From Candidatus Mnemosynella biddleae (lineage in GTDB: Archaea > Halobacteriota > Archaeoglobi > Mnemosynellales > Mnemosynellaceae), in assembly GCA_002011165.2 (NCBI GenBank), contig MTMI02000009.1, positions 171,753 through 235,752 on the forward strand: a DNA stretch of 64,000 bases, in the 5' to 3' direction. The notes beneath the pieces are model-generated. The model did no database searches. It was not told where the DNA came from and saw only the letters and a program-made list of their open reading frames with translations. The position numbers and the translations under genes were made by a program. This document shows, in pieces, positions 43,223 through 52,101 of this stretch. How positions within the stretch are numbered: position 1 is the first letter of the stretch; the number at the start of each line of letters is the position of its first letter.

Positions 43223-44401
43223 TTATAGAAAATACTTTCTTAGCTCGAAAAGGATCTTTGGGTTCTTCCTGAACATCTCCTTTATCAGTCCAAAAACACT
43301 GAGATCTTCTATGTTGACATCCTTAAGAGCTCTGAAAATCTCTGAAATTTCCTCATCACTCATTCCCATCAATTTCTCCTTTATGAAGTAGTTCCTCTTG
43401 AAGATCTTTCCATGTTTCTCCATGAACTCCTTTTCATATCTCTTCAAAAATCCGGCTGAAAAATCATCTCTTCTCTTTGCTTCTATTGCAACTTTTCCAG
43501 CAATTCTTCCTGAATCCATCCCATTAAGAATTCCCCCTCCGGTTATCGGGTCAGCAAGATGGGCTGCGTCACCTACAAGCATGAGTCCGTCGGCTACCAT
43601 CGGCTCAACAGGCATTGCAACTGGAACAGCGCCGACAATAAGTTCAACGACTTTGGCTTCAGGACACCTGAATTCGAGAAATTCATTCAGATATTCTATC
43701 GGCTTCTTCTCTCCAGAATACTTCCCGAGAACCCCCAAACCAACATTTGCCATGTCCCTTCCCTTGGGGAAAACCCAAGCATAGCCTCCCGGCGCAAATC
43801 TGCTTCCCAAATAGAACTCACAATATGGCTTTACATCGATTCCCTTCACAAGATACTGAGCACAAGACTCAACGTCATTTGGCTTTAAAGCTGTATTTAT
43901 CCCAGCCCATCTTCCAACCAGAGATTCCACACCATCTGCACCAATCACGAGATTGCTTTCAACCTCGAAAATCTCACCCATTCTACTTAATTTGACTCCC
44001 TTTATCTTATTTCCCTCTTTCAAAAGACCGATTGCTCTCGTTTTTACCATAATTTCAGCTCCAGCTTTTGCAGCTTCTTCAGCAAGATGTCTGTCGAATA
44101 TCTTCCTTTCGAGAACGTAACCAACTTCATTTCCGCTATGCTCCCTGGACATAGTTATTTTAGTTCCATCAGGAGCATAGATTACGGCTCCTTCTATTTC
44201 CACTGAAATCCATCTTCTATCTACATCAACCAATTCGAGAAAATCCTCTTTTCCAACTCCCTCTGCACACCTTACTGGAGCTCCAATCTCTTGTTTTTTC
44301 TCCACAAGAAGAACCCTCAAACCACCTTCAGCCATCGTTTTTGCACAGAAAGAACCAGAGGGTCCAGCTCCAATAACAACAGCATCATACTCCATTTTCA
44401 T
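43223..44401 (-). CDS. geranylgeranyl reductase family flavoprotein
   Basis: A 392-residue FAD protein of the geranylgeranyl/digeranylgeranylglycerophospholipid reductase family. Seen: VVIGAGPSGSFCAK, GGYAWVFPKG, and VGDAAHLADPITGGGI. In archaea these saturate the isoprenoid chains of membrane lipids using reduced ferredoxin or F420. Its ATG 44401 overlaps the stop of a small ferredoxin gene (ATGA), which suggests that ferredoxin as its electron donor. A second nearby ATG starts two codons later. Confidence 0.9.
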   Translation of the reverse strand: MKMEYDAVVIGAGPSGSFCAKTMAEGGLRVLLVEKKQEIGAPVRCAEGVGKEDFLELVDVDRRWISVEIEGAVIYAPDGTKITMSREHSGNEVGYVLERKIFDRHLAEEAAKAGAEIMVKTRAIGLLKEGNKIKGVKLSRMGEIFEVESNLVIGADGVESLVGRWAGINTALKPNDVESCAQYLVKGIDVKPYCEFYLGSRFAPGGYAWVFPKGRDMANVGLGVLGKYSGEKKPIEYLNEFLEFRCPEAKVVELIVGAVPVAMPVEPMVADGLMLVGDAAHLADPITGGGILNGMDSGRIAGKVAIEAKRRDDFSAGFLKRYEKEFMEKHGKIFKRNYFIKEKLMGMSDEEISEIFRALKDVNIEDLSVFGLIKEMFRKNPKILFELRKYFL

Positions 44402-44574
44402 ACCTCCAGTGCTCCCATCGGACAAATCCTAATGCATAGTCCGCAATTCACGCACTTCTCATCATAAATCTTGAGGTGAAGTTCCACAAGTTCCAGAGCT
44501 GTCGAAGGACAGATCCCTACACAAGCGCCACAGTAACCGCATCTCTCCCTATTAACCGAGACCAACCGAACCAC
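44398..44574 (-). CDS. short 2x[4Fe-4S] ferredoxin coupled to geranylgeranyl reductase
   Basis: A 58-residue protein, missed by length filters. Cysteine motifs are CGYCGACVGICP and CVNCGLCIRICP. The GTG start at 44574 has GGAAGG upstream. Its TGA overlaps the reductase ATG by 4 bases (ATGA), so translation is coupled and it is probably the dedicated electron donor. It is shorter than most dicluster ferredoxins and has almost no flanking sequence. Confidence 0.85.
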   Translation of the reverse strand: MVRLVSVNRERCGYCGACVGICPSTALELVELHLKIYDEKCVNCGLCIRICPMGALEV

Positions 44575-44588
44575 CTTCCTTTCATCTC

Positions 44589-45776
44589 TTAAAAATCATA
44601 TAAATATCTTTGTGGATTTTTATCTTTCGAAAGTATAAGCTCACCATATTTTCCTCCTCCTCCAGGTTTCACCTTTATTTTCCTCTCCCTAAAAGCCCTT
44701 ATAACCTCTCGGACTCGCTCATCTTTTATCTCATCAAGACTTACATCAATGAGAACTCTCACTTCATCTCCAATCTCTTTAACAAGCTCCTCCCAGAGAG
44801 CCTGAACCTTTGAGGTATAAGGAGATTTTTGATCTAGAGCTATTGCGATTATCTCAGCGAGAGGGATTAGATGGAGATAAGGAGGTCTATGAGAAGGATG
44901 TCTTGGTTCTTCAAAATCTGCAAGCTCATTTACCCTGTCCCTGACACCTTTCTTTATCATCCCTCCACATTTTTCGCATCTGAAATTCAGTTTCTTTGCT
45001 TTCTCCAGCTCATAATGAACATAACATCTCGTACATGCAGTTTCATTATATTTCCCCTCTTCAGGTGGTATTCCAACGTTCAAAATGGGCTTTCTTCCCT
45101 TTTTTCTCAGTATCGCCATTTTCAGCTCTTCAAAACTCGGTTCCTCCATCTCGAACCTGTTGAACTCTCTTGCCAGTCTCACGGGCCAAGGAGAGTGAGC
45201 ATCCGAATTCGTCAGGAAAGTTTTCGAATGAAGCTCTTCTATCCTGTCTGCATAATTACTATCAGCACTCAAACCGAGTTCAACAAAAGAGATCCTCTCG
45301 CTCATTGAACCATAACAGTCTTTCAATGAGTCAAAGTACGCATACATGGCGGTCCATGGAGTGAATGCATGAGAGGGGCCTATAAGGGCATCTGCAGAGA
45401 GAACTATCTCTGCAATCTCTTCTCCGCTAAGATCTACATGAGGTCTTCCGTCGCTTTCAATATCTTTAGAATGTTTTCTAAGCTCTTCTTTTACTTCCTC
45501 TACCTTCGAAAATGAGGGAAAGATGATTAGATGATGTACTCTGTTTGAATCTTCAATTTCAGTTGTGAGAACAAAGGAAATTGAATCAAGAAAGATACTA
45601 TCTCCATCAGCATTTTCTTTTATTTCAGAAAGCCAGAGAGGGTGTAAGCAATCTCCAGTACCCAGAATGTGTATTCCCTTTTTCTTCGCCTGTCTGGATA
45701 GTGTTTTCAGTTCCATATTCTTAGAAGTTGCGCCCGAGAATTTAGAGTGAATGTGGAGATCTGCATTGAAGTGCAT
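44589..45776 (-). CDS. endonuclease Q-like PHP-domain DNA repair nuclease
   Basis: A 395-residue protein with an N-terminal PHP domain (NADLHIHSKFSG, GTGDCLHP, TTEIEDSNRVHHL, SDAHS), whose His/Asp residues bind catalytic metals. A Cys4 zinc finger follows (CTRCYVHYEL, FRCEKCGGM), then a C-terminal region with GGGGKYGEL. This matches archaeal EndoQ, which nicks 5' to deaminated bases (uracil, hypoxanthine) and abasic sites. The PHP active site looks intact. It lies just before tRNA-Gln and is oppositely oriented. Confidence 0.87.
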   Translation of the reverse strand: MHFNADLHIHSKFSGATSKNMELKTLSRQAKKKGIHILGTGDCLHPLWLSEIKENADGDSIFLDSISFVLTTEIEDSNRVHHLIIFPSFSKVEEVKEELRKHSKDIESDGRPHVDLSGEEIAEIVLSADALIGPSHAFTPWTAMYAYFDSLKDCYGSMSERISFVELGLSADSNYADRIEELHSKTFLTNSDAHSPWPVRLAREFNRFEMEEPSFEELKMAILRKKGRKPILNVGIPPEEGKYNETACTRCYVHYELEKAKKLNFRCEKCGGMIKKGVRDRVNELADFEEPRHPSHRPPYLHLIPLAEIIAIALDQKSPYTSKVQALWEELVKEIGDEVRVLIDVSLDEIKDERVREVIRAFRERKIKVKPGGGGKYGELILSKDKNPQRYLYDF

Positions 45777-45856
45777 GAAAACATCTTCACCGCACCACTT
45801 AAATAAATGCTATGATCGAAAAGATTATGAGGAGTTCAATAAAAGAAATCCTTTGA

Positions 45857-45929
45857 AGTCCCGTGGGGTAGTGGCCAATCCTGCAGGGCTTTGGACCCGG
45901 CGACCCCGGTTCGAATCCGGGCGGGACTA
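45857..45929 (+). tRNA. tRNA-Gln (TTG)
   Basis: The sequence begins AGTCCCG and ends CGGGACT plus A, forming the acceptor. Anticodon loop CTTTGGA gives TTG, reading CAA/CAG. The T-arm is CCCGG/CCGGG around TTCGAAT. The anticodon stem CAGGG/CCCGG contains one A-G mismatch at the second pair (28-42), unusual for this tRNA. No CCA is encoded. Confidence 0.9.
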
Positions 45930-46419
45930 CTAAATTTTTAAAATTTTCTTGAAAATGTGCCCAGAAAAATCACAGTATTTTTAATTCCTATCTTTAGTTT
46001 GTATTACAATACACTTTCGCGAGTTTTTGCTAACAAAGACGGAAAAAGCCTCACCTATTTGTTTTTCTATACTTGCAAAAGATCCAGAGAATTCGTAATC
46101 GTCGGGAGAGGTTGCAATCTTACTCCTTCTCTCTTCACTTACATTAAACATCCCCAAGGCCAAAGATGTCGTCTGTACCCACCCTCCACTATAAAACGAG
46201 AAAACTCAAGTGTTCTGTGAAGCCCGTCAGGGAAAAAGTTTCCGAGAAGTTTTAGAGGACCAGTGGCAGGGAAAAGAGGAGGTGAATTCTGTGAGAGAGA
46301 TCTGCAGACAACTTAAAGAAATTTTGGATGTTGTGCAAAGTAAAAGCATTCCCATAAATGTCTAAAAAATACACAAAGTTTGGAAGAATTTTTATATCTC
46401 ACACAGAAAACAATTTTAC
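45930..46419. other. intergenic stretch, no supported gene
   Basis: About 490 bases between tRNA-Gln and the GvpD-like gene. A 60-codon minus-strand frame (45981-46163) and a short plus-strand frame (46211-46357) are present but neither has a recognisable domain or convincing ribosome-binding site. The bases just before 46420 are AT-rich (TTTTTATATC at about 46390) and may be the promoter of the next gene. Confidence 0.4.
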
Positions 46420-47838
46420 ATGGAGCAAAAACATTTTTGTACCCGCACAGGAAGCGTTTTTCAAAAATTTGTAGAGTTTCTTCTCGGGGGAGTAGATGGG
46501 GTTTCCCTTCTCATCAGAGGCGATCCTGGAAGCGGAAAGACAACTTTTGCTTTTGAGCTGGCAAGAAAAATAAGTGAATTCTCCCATACGTTTTATCTCT
46601 CCACAAGAGTTTCCTTTGAAAAGCTTCTTATGCTATGTCCATTTCTCAGAGAGCTAGAAAATATGGATGTAATCGATGCCTCGAAAAATTTGTACGTAAT
46701 TGAGGCCTCAGAGCCTCCCTCTACAATGGATCACCTCTCCTCTATGATTCTGACAATGAGGTATTACGATGGCCCTTCCTTCCTTAGGAACCTTCTTTAC
46801 ATCGCAAAAGACTGTGAAAAGCCCTTCGTGATAGTAGATTCCGTAGAGGCCATCGAAAAGACCACGAAAACACCTGTCGTTGAGGAGTTGTGTAGAATTT
46901 CAGAAAATCTCGAGATGGGTCTAATTTTCGTGAGTGAGAAGGATGGAACAACTGAAAACGATTACATCGTCGATGGAGTGGTTGAGCTGAAGATGGAGAT
47001 TTCGGACGGAGTGTTGCTCAGAAAGATGATTATTCGCAAGCTGAGAGGCGTTGAGGTTCCCCAACCCGAGTATCTCTTCACTCTGAAGGATAGAAGGTTC
47101 AGAGTTTTTGAGCCCTTTTCATATGAGGTGCCGGAAAATCCCAAGCTCTTCAAGCCTCTTGAAGATCCAGATGAGGATCACTTCTCCTCCGGATCAAGAT
47201 CTCTCGATGAGATATTTGGAGGATTCCCTAAGGGTTCAACCATTCTTTTTGAGGTTGGAGAGGGGGTTACTAGGAAGATGTACCATCCGCTTCTCGAGAC
47301 TACCCTTATGAACTTCCTGAGGAAAGGAAAAGGAGTCTTCGTGATTCCTACTCTGGGAAGTGATGAAAGGAGGATTAGACGTGAGATGTACCCTTTCCTG
47401 AAATCCGAAGAGCTCGAAAATTTGGTTTTTCTCGATGAAAGGTGGGGTAAAACGAAAGCGAGTGAAAGGGAGGCGGAAAAAGAGGCAGGAGCGGTCTATG
47501 AGGGTATGATGAAGAACATTTCCAAATTCAGAACCTCAGAGGGTATGAGCATACTGGGACTTGATTCCCTGATTTCGTATTACGGAGTCAAGGTGACGAC
47601 TGTAGTTGAGCAAGGTGTGAGGTTCACTATCGACACGAAGAACCTTGCGATCATCATTGGTAAACCAGGAACTCCTTTTCTGAGAAAGATCTCAAATCTA
47701 TGTGACATCCACATAAAGATGGAGAATATCTGCGGAGTTCCAGTGATCAGAGGGATGAAGCCGAAGACTCAATATTATGCGATGATTGTTGATGTTTCGG
47801 AAGGATTTCCGAGAGTAGAGTTTGAAAAGATTGAATAA
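46420..47838 (+). CDS. GvpD/KaiC-like P-loop ATPase with a degenerate second domain
   Basis: A 472-residue RecA/KaiC-superfamily protein. The first domain has Walker A RGDPGSGKTTF near residue 33 and Walker B FVIVDSVEAI. The second, from about residue 255, repeats the KaiC layout (SSGSRSLDEIFGGFPKGS) but its Walker A has become FEVGEGVTRKM, without GKT/S, and its Walker-B-like segment is ILGLDSLI. The order resembles gas-vesicle regulator GvpD-like proteins of archaea; no gvp genes are seen here. A signalling or regulatory role is inferred. The start is ATG at 46420. Confidence 0.75.
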   Translation: MEQKHFCTRTGSVFQKFVEFLLGGVDGVSLLIRGDPGSGKTTFAFELARKISEFSHTFYLSTRVSFEKLLMLCPFLRELENMDVIDASKNLYVIEASEPPSTMDHLSSMILTMRYYDGPSFLRNLLYIAKDCEKPFVIVDSVEAIEKTTKTPVVEELCRISENLEMGLIFVSEKDGTTENDYIVDGVVELKMEISDGVLLRKMIIRKLRGVEVPQPEYLFTLKDRRFRVFEPFSYEVPENPKLFKPLEDPDEDHFSSGSRSLDEIFGGFPKGSTILFEVGEGVTRKMYHPLLETTLMNFLRKGKGVFVIPTLGSDERRIRREMYPFLKSEELENLVFLDERWGKTKASEREAEKEAGAVYEGMMKNISKFRTSEGMSILGLDSLISYYGVKVTTVVEQGVRFTIDTKNLAIIIGKPGTPFLRKISNLCDIHIKMENICGVPVIRGMKPKTQYYAMIVDVSEGFPRVEFEKIE

Positions 47839-47864
47839 GAGGAGCTTTTTTAACAAAAGTGGAG

Positions 47865-48166
47865 CTTTCAATCCTATTTTAGTCTGATTTCAACGTCAAC
47901 GTCTCTTCCTGAAAGATGAACGTAAACTCGCTTTCAATCCTATTTTAGTCTGATTTCAACTCACGTAGATCTTAGCGCCTTTTTTCACCTCTAGCTCCTT
48001 TCAATCCTATTTTAGTCTGATTTCAACTGGCAGAGAGGAGTGAAAGCTGACATAATAGCGCAATCACTCTTTCAATCCTATTTTAGTCTGATTTCAACAC
48101 GGGCCTGAGAAGCCATTGAATTGTGATAAAATCAAGCTTTCAATCCTATTTTAGTCTGATTTCAAC
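47865..48166 (-). CRISPR. CRISPR array, five 30-bp repeats, four spacers
   Basis: Identical 30-bp repeats begin at 47865, 47931, 47998, 48069 and 48137. Each starts CTTTCAATCC and ends CTGATTTCAAC on the plus strand. Spacers are 36, 37, 41 and 38 bp and all differ. Read on the minus strand the repeat ends GGATTGAAAG, which would give the usual crRNA 5' tag AUUGAAAG, so the array is probably transcribed leftward with its leader at 48167 and beyond. From memory it differs by about two bases from an Archaeoglobus fulgidus repeat. No cas genes are in the window. Confidence 0.95.
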
Positions 48167-48640
48167 CATCACTAATTTTCTCTTCTTTTTCAATAAAAAT
48201 CTTTTCTGGAGCTTCTTTCATTTATAAGATGTCAGGAATCTCTGAAGATGAGGTTCATTTATAAATATCCCTGATTCTTAATTTGAACTTCTTTTAAGAA
48301 TTTCTTCTTTTTAAGAGAAGAAAAGAGAAAAAGAAGAAATTCTGTTGAGATAGAAGATTGAAATGAAGAAATCTCAACCAGAATTCATCATTAACACTGT
48401 TGAGTTAAAAGAAAATTTGAGTTGAGAGATGAAAGAGCATGAGATTCCTGATTTGATGAGAGGAATTGATTTTGGACTTGGATGAATTTGAGGTGAGATT
48501 TTGAGGAGAAGAGTGGTTTGATTGGGGATAAAAACTTTAAGGAGGACTCAAAAACTTTCTAGCTCATCGAGGATATCTAAAACACCACATGATTTAAATA
48601 GAGATTGTTTAATAAATGAGCTAAAAAGGGAGGAGCGAAG
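48167..48640 (-). promoter_or_regulatory. probable CRISPR leader and aIF5A upstream region
   Basis: A 470-base AT- and purine-rich tract with no long open frame. The part next to the last repeat is the expected leader given the repeat orientation. It contains the hairpin at 48297-48343 and a second imperfect pairing (ATTCTG-TTGAGAT with ATCTCAACCAGAAT, about 48339-48395). Near 48590 a GATTTAAATAGAG could be the aIF5A promoter. A frame with MKEHEIPDLMRGIDFGLG is broken by stops and is not called as a gene. Confidence 0.5.
48297..48343. repeat. 16-bp perfect inverted repeat between the CRISPR array and aIF5A
   Basis: Arms 48297-48312 (AGAATTTCTTCTTTTT) and 48328-48343 (AAAAAGAAGAAATTCT) are exact inverted copies around a 15-base purine loop. 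The right arm also overlaps a second, mutually exclusive pairing downstream. It could be a terminator-like or regulatory RNA structure, or a remnant of a mobile element end. Confidence 0.6.
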
Positions 48641-49024
48641 ATGAAAGAGCAGACAGAAGTCCGAAATCTTAAGGAAGGGGGATACGTGTTGATAGATGAT
48701 GAACCCTGCACGATTATGTCAATTTCAACTTCAAAGCCAGGAAAGCATGGAGCTGCAAAAGCAAGAATAGATGCAATAGGAATATTCGATAACCAGAAGA
48801 GGTCAATAGTGCAACCTGTGACAGCGAAAATATATGTCCCGATTGTAGAGAGAAAAACCGCTCAAGTTATCTCTATTTCGGGAGATATCGTACAGCTGAT
48901 GGATCTGACGGACTATTCTACCTTTGAGCTTCCGATACCCGAAGAATACAGAGGCACTCTTGAAGTCGGAAAGGAAATTCAATATCTTGAATACGAAGGG
49001 AGGAGAAAAATAGCTACTCGATGA
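48641..49024 (+). CDS. translation initiation factor aIF5A
   Basis: A 127-residue factor. The hypusination loop STSKPGKHGAAKAR contains the lysine modified to hypusine. The rest is the SH3-like N-domain and an OB-like C-domain. It assists translation of stalled peptides such as polyproline. GGGAGGAGCGAAG precedes the ATG. The 3' end overlaps the convergent agmatinase gene by 11 bases; agmatinase makes putrescine, on the polyamine route that feeds hypusine synthesis. Confidence 0.95.
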   Translation: MKEQTEVRNLKEGGYVLIDDEPCTIMSISTSKPGKHGAAKARIDAIGIFDNQKRSIVQPVTAKIYVPIVERKTAQVISISGDIVQLMDLTDYSTFELPIPEEYRGTLEVGKEIQYLEYEGRRKIATR

Positions 49025-49868
49025 GATGAAATAAATACGTGAGAAGATATACAGCCAAAATTGCAGTTTCTCCCGCATCGTATCCAGGACAGAGTTCCAC
49101 GATATCTCCATGTTCAATTTTTAATTCTTCTGTGAGCTTGATGAAATCCCAAGGTGAGATTCCGAAAGACTCTGGAGTTGAGACTGATGGAGCGTATGCA
49201 GGATCGAAAACATCGAGATCAAGGGAGAGATAAGAACGCTCAAAACTTTTTAAAATTGAGTTGACCTCTTTAGGATTCTCCAAAACTTCTTTTGAAGAAA
49301 TTAAAGTTATATTCTCTGATTTTTTTCCGTAACTTAACTCCTCGGGATGGAAAGTCCTGAATCCAACAATTACGACCTCTTTTCCGGTTTCTGCAATTCT
49401 TCTCATCACGGTGGCGTGAGAGAACTTCTTACCCTCATAAAAATTGCAAAGGTCGAGATGTGCATCGAAAGATATTACAGGAGAAGTAGTGCGAAGAGAT
49501 ACAGGAAACGTAATAAGGTGTTCACCTCCAATAGCTATGATGTGCTTAAAAGAAGAGAGTTTATCAAGAAATTCTCTGACTTTTCTAATCATATCTTCAG
49601 GACTCTCAGAATTTATTTCTACATCTCCAAAATCAGAAACGGAAAGACTGGTGACGTCTTCAACGAAAATATTTCCCTCCCAAAGACATTTAGAAACTTC
49701 CCTCATAACTCCAGGCGCATATCGAGAACCCTTCCTTAAAGTGGATGTTCCGTCATAAGGAACTCCAAAAATAGCTATTTTTGCATATGGATCACTAAGA
49801 AATGTGAAAAACTCCGATTTAGGTAAATTTTCTGGATTATTCAGAGGTTTTAGAAGAGGATGAAACAT
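49014..49868 (-). CDS. speB: agmatinase/ureohydrolase
   Basis: A 284-residue ureohydrolase. Metal ligands are visible in GGEHLITFPV, SFDAHLDL and SLDLDVFDPAYAPSVSTPE. A further EL-CPGYDAGETA segment is typical. Agmatinase converts agmatine to putrescine and urea. Convergent with aIF5A and just downstream of rps3ae, which is a common archaeal arrangement. Arginase-like substrate choice cannot be excluded. Confidence 0.9.
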   Translation of the reverse strand: MFHPLLKPLNNPENLPKSEFFTFLSDPYAKIAIFGVPYDGTSTLRKGSRYAPGVMREVSKCLWEGNIFVEDVTSLSVSDFGDVEINSESPEDMIRKVREFLDKLSSFKHIIAIGGEHLITFPVSLRTTSPVISFDAHLDLCNFYEGKKFSHATVMRRIAETGKEVVIVGFRTFHPEELSYGKKSENITLISSKEVLENPKEVNSILKSFERSYLSLDLDVFDPAYAPSVSTPESFGISPWDFIKLTEELKIEHGDIVELCPGYDAGETAILAVYLLTYLFHLIE

Positions 49869-49870
49869 AA

Positions 49871-50488
49871 TCAGGCGGTAACACTAACTTCCTCTGTCTT
49901 CGAAGTTGCTGGTTCTTCTTCCACCTCGGTTTTTCTGATCTCTACTCTTCTTGGTGGATAGATAACCTTCACCTGCTTATAGATGTCTGACGAAAGTTTT
50001 CCGAGCACAATTTCCTGAACAAATTGTATAAAATCGAGCTCGGAAGCTCTCATTTTTATAATATCCTCCATTATTTTTCTGATTGCACTCTTTCTAGAGG
50101 AATTTGTCCTCTTAACAGTAAAACAAACCGGTTTGACCCTGATTTTATATCCATCCTTTGTCTTCACAACGATGTTCCCATCTATTCTAGATGTTCTTCT
50201 CCTGACAAGACTTCTCAAATAATCTCGTGTGATCTCACTTCCTATGAACTTCGTGTAAGCAATTTTTCCGCTGACGGAATAAATCTTAAAGAACATTTTG
50301 ATATTTTGCTTTGTAAAATCATTCACTATTTCTCCGAGTGTAACTTCAACAACCCTTCCTATGAGCTTATTTGGATCGTTAGCTGGAGTTTCTCCTACTT
50401 TTGTCCTTCCGAACATTTCTGGAGCTAGTATCTCATACCACTCTTTCAGTTTCCAGCTATCAACGCCACGGGTTCTTCTTCTTGCCAC
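49871..50488 (-). CDS. rps3ae: 30S ribosomal protein S3Ae (eS1)
   Basis: A 205-residue eS1 protein. Seen: MARRRTRGVDSWKLKEWYEIL at the start, EILAPEMFGRTKVGET, and a basic middle segment (SLVRRRTSRIDGNIVV). The C-terminus ends in an acidic low-complexity tail. It is a component of the small ribosomal subunit. Two bases upstream of speB and probably co-transcribed with it. Confidence 0.94.
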   Translation of the reverse strand: MARRRTRGVDSWKLKEWYEILAPEMFGRTKVGETPANDPNKLIGRVVEVTLGEIVNDFTKQNIKMFFKIYSVSGKIAYTKFIGSEITRDYLRSLVRRRTSRIDGNIVVKTKDGYKIRVKPVCFTVKRTNSSRKSAIRKIMEDIIKMRASELDFIQFVQEIVLGKLSSDIYKQVKVIYPPRRVEIRKTEVEEEPATSKTEEVSVTA

Positions 50489-50609
50489 GTAATCTCCTCC
50501 ATTAGTTTTTTTGACTTTGAAACTTTCAACTTGAAGATGAAATAGAAGATATATAAAACTTTAGATTCACATGGAAGAGGGTACAAGAACGAGCTTCTGA
50601 ATTTTCAAT

Positions 50610-50758
50610 TTATTTCAGAAGCTTTGCATTTATGGAAACGATGATCGTACTGAGAGTCATCATTCCCGGCATTCTCTTTCGTAGCTCGTCAACAAAGCCC
50701 CTGATGAAAGGATGATTGCCATAGAAGTAAGCAAAAGATGATAAAAGGAGAGGACGTA
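50610..50758 (-). pseudogene. fragment of a copper P-type ATPase
   Basis: On the minus strand an open segment encodes SSFAYFYGNHPFIRGFVDEL then RKRMPGMMTL, the helix and PGMMTL motif found near the start of the membrane domain in CopB-type copper ATPases. It ends at a stop soon after, and no other part of the approximately 700-residue enzyme is present. It is a relic. The adjacent SHOCT-domain protein is of a kind often found beside such transporters. Confidence 0.6.
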
Positions 50759-51034
50759 GATATCTCCACAAAATCTGAAACTAAAGCGCAATACTGACTG
50801 TATGAGTGGAGAGAGGATAAGAATTGGGTATTGTTACAACAGTGCGGACGTAAAAATGTTTCTTAAGCTCCAACATCATGTGCTGATGATGAGAGTAAAC
50901 ATACTTCCTGATACGCTTCTCCCTTTCTCTACTCACTTCTTCACGAGCCTCATGTTTTTCGCTAAGTTCAAGTGCACTGCTATCGTCTCCACTCTCCATT
51001 TCATGAGTGTGATTTGTGTAGAATTTTGCATTTT

Positions 51035-51343
51035 TCACCTTTCAAGCTCTTCTCTCATTTTTTGGAATTCCTCTTGGGTTATCTCTCCCCTGGCATATCT
51101 TTCCTTGAGAATCTCCAACGCCTTATTATGTTCTTCGCTTTCTCTTGGAGAGACCTCTCTCAGAATCACATAAATGATGAGGAAAAGAATGCCAACCATT
51201 GGAAGAATGACCAAAATGAACCAAAGAAGGCCGTTCATCCCTCTCTTCTCTGCATCCTGATACACCAGATAACCAATGAAGAGGAAGATTATCCACCAGA
51301 ATACCATCCAGAAACCAAAAAGTTCAAAGCCCCAGAACATCAT
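51035..51343 (-). CDS. small membrane protein with C-terminal SHOCT domain
   Basis: A 102-residue protein. Two hydrophobic helices (FGFWMVFWWIIFLFIGYLVY and LLWFILVILPMVGILFLIIY) precede a short linker and a SHOCT-type C-terminus (ALEILKERYARGEITQEEF). SHOCT domains act as short oligomerisation modules. It may survive from a metal-transport island. Function unknown. Confidence 0.78.
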   Translation of the reverse strand: MMFWGFELFGFWMVFWWIIFLFIGYLVYQDAEKRGMNGLLWFILVILPMVGILFLIIYVILREVSPRESEEHNKALEILKERYARGEITQEEFQKMREELER

Positions 51344-52101
51344 AGTAATGTGATCTTGCGTTTAGAAAATATAAAATCTTTTCCTAATTCAACTATCCTA
51401 CCTGACGGACGGAACTTGTAGGTGACCGCCATATGCGGTAGCCCCTACATCAGGCTGATTAACAGTAACTTGAACCCATCAACCAACTCGGAGAGGTCCA
51501 AGAAAGCAATATAATCAGTATTGTGTTGAAAGCCATAGTTAACATAGGGGAAAGAGAGTTGGGTTCTGCAATTCCTTTTATCAATGTAACTACAGCGAGA
51601 ACGACACTGAGAAGTGTACTCTCGCTCTCAACATAAACTACTAGAATTTCCGTCTCAAGACACTTGTATTCGATCATAAACTGAAGCTTATGGGAAAGCC
51701 CGAGAATGGAAGTCTGCTCTCTATCCTTGCGATGCTTGCACCTATTTCTGATGTCATTCAACCTCTCTACTACAACGAAGTCTCTACTAACAAAAGCCCT
51801 ACTAACCTAATACAGCACCATATTAATCCATCTACGTTCTCTACAGCAAGCTGTTTAAGCTTCCTTCTTTTGCAGAAGAAGTACTTTTACGCTGGAAGAA
51901 GCGTCTGAACTCTCTAAAATGTCGTTTCCTCTGCTCAATCTCCCGCTTTTGTCCTTGAATCGGTTAAAGCTACAATAGATTTCTTGTTCCTATGTCAACA
52001 CCACCTGGGTTGTACCCTTGAGGTTCTGAAGGTGCTCGGCATTGATGATGCTGAGAGTCAAAAGGGAGATTTCTAAAGATGCTGGATAAGTTCTCAAGAG
52101 G
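51344..52101. other. degenerate intergenic region
   Basis: About 760 bases with short overlapping open frames on both strands and no recognisable domain. A palindromic stretch at 51413-51455 (with GGTGACCGCCATATGCGGTAGC) could be a relic end of an insertion sequence. Most of the region looks like decayed mobile DNA between the SHOCT gene and the tRNA-Ala integration site. Confidence 0.4.

Noticed and set aside
45981..46163. 60-residue minus-strand frame after tRNA-Gln
   Set aside because: No ribosome-binding site and no recognisable motif.
46211..46357. Short plus-strand frame before the GvpD-like gene
   Set aside because: No domain, a GTG start without support, and a stop after a few dozen codons.
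47895..48136. Spacers targeting sequences inside this window
   Set aside because: By eye none of the four spacers matches another place in the window; a computed search would be needed to confirm.
48361..48485. Frame containing MKEHEIPDLMRGIDFGLG
   Set aside because: Broken by a stop, AT/purine-rich composition, and it sits in the leader/hairpin tract.
50781..51038. 85-residue minus-strand frame downstream of the SHOCT gene
   Set aside because: No domain, weak start (GTG overlapping the upstream stop), and the composition looks random next to a P-type ATPase relic.
51690..51908. 72-residue plus-strand frame as a transposase
   Set aside because: I could not match it to any transposase motif; the region is simply called degenerate.
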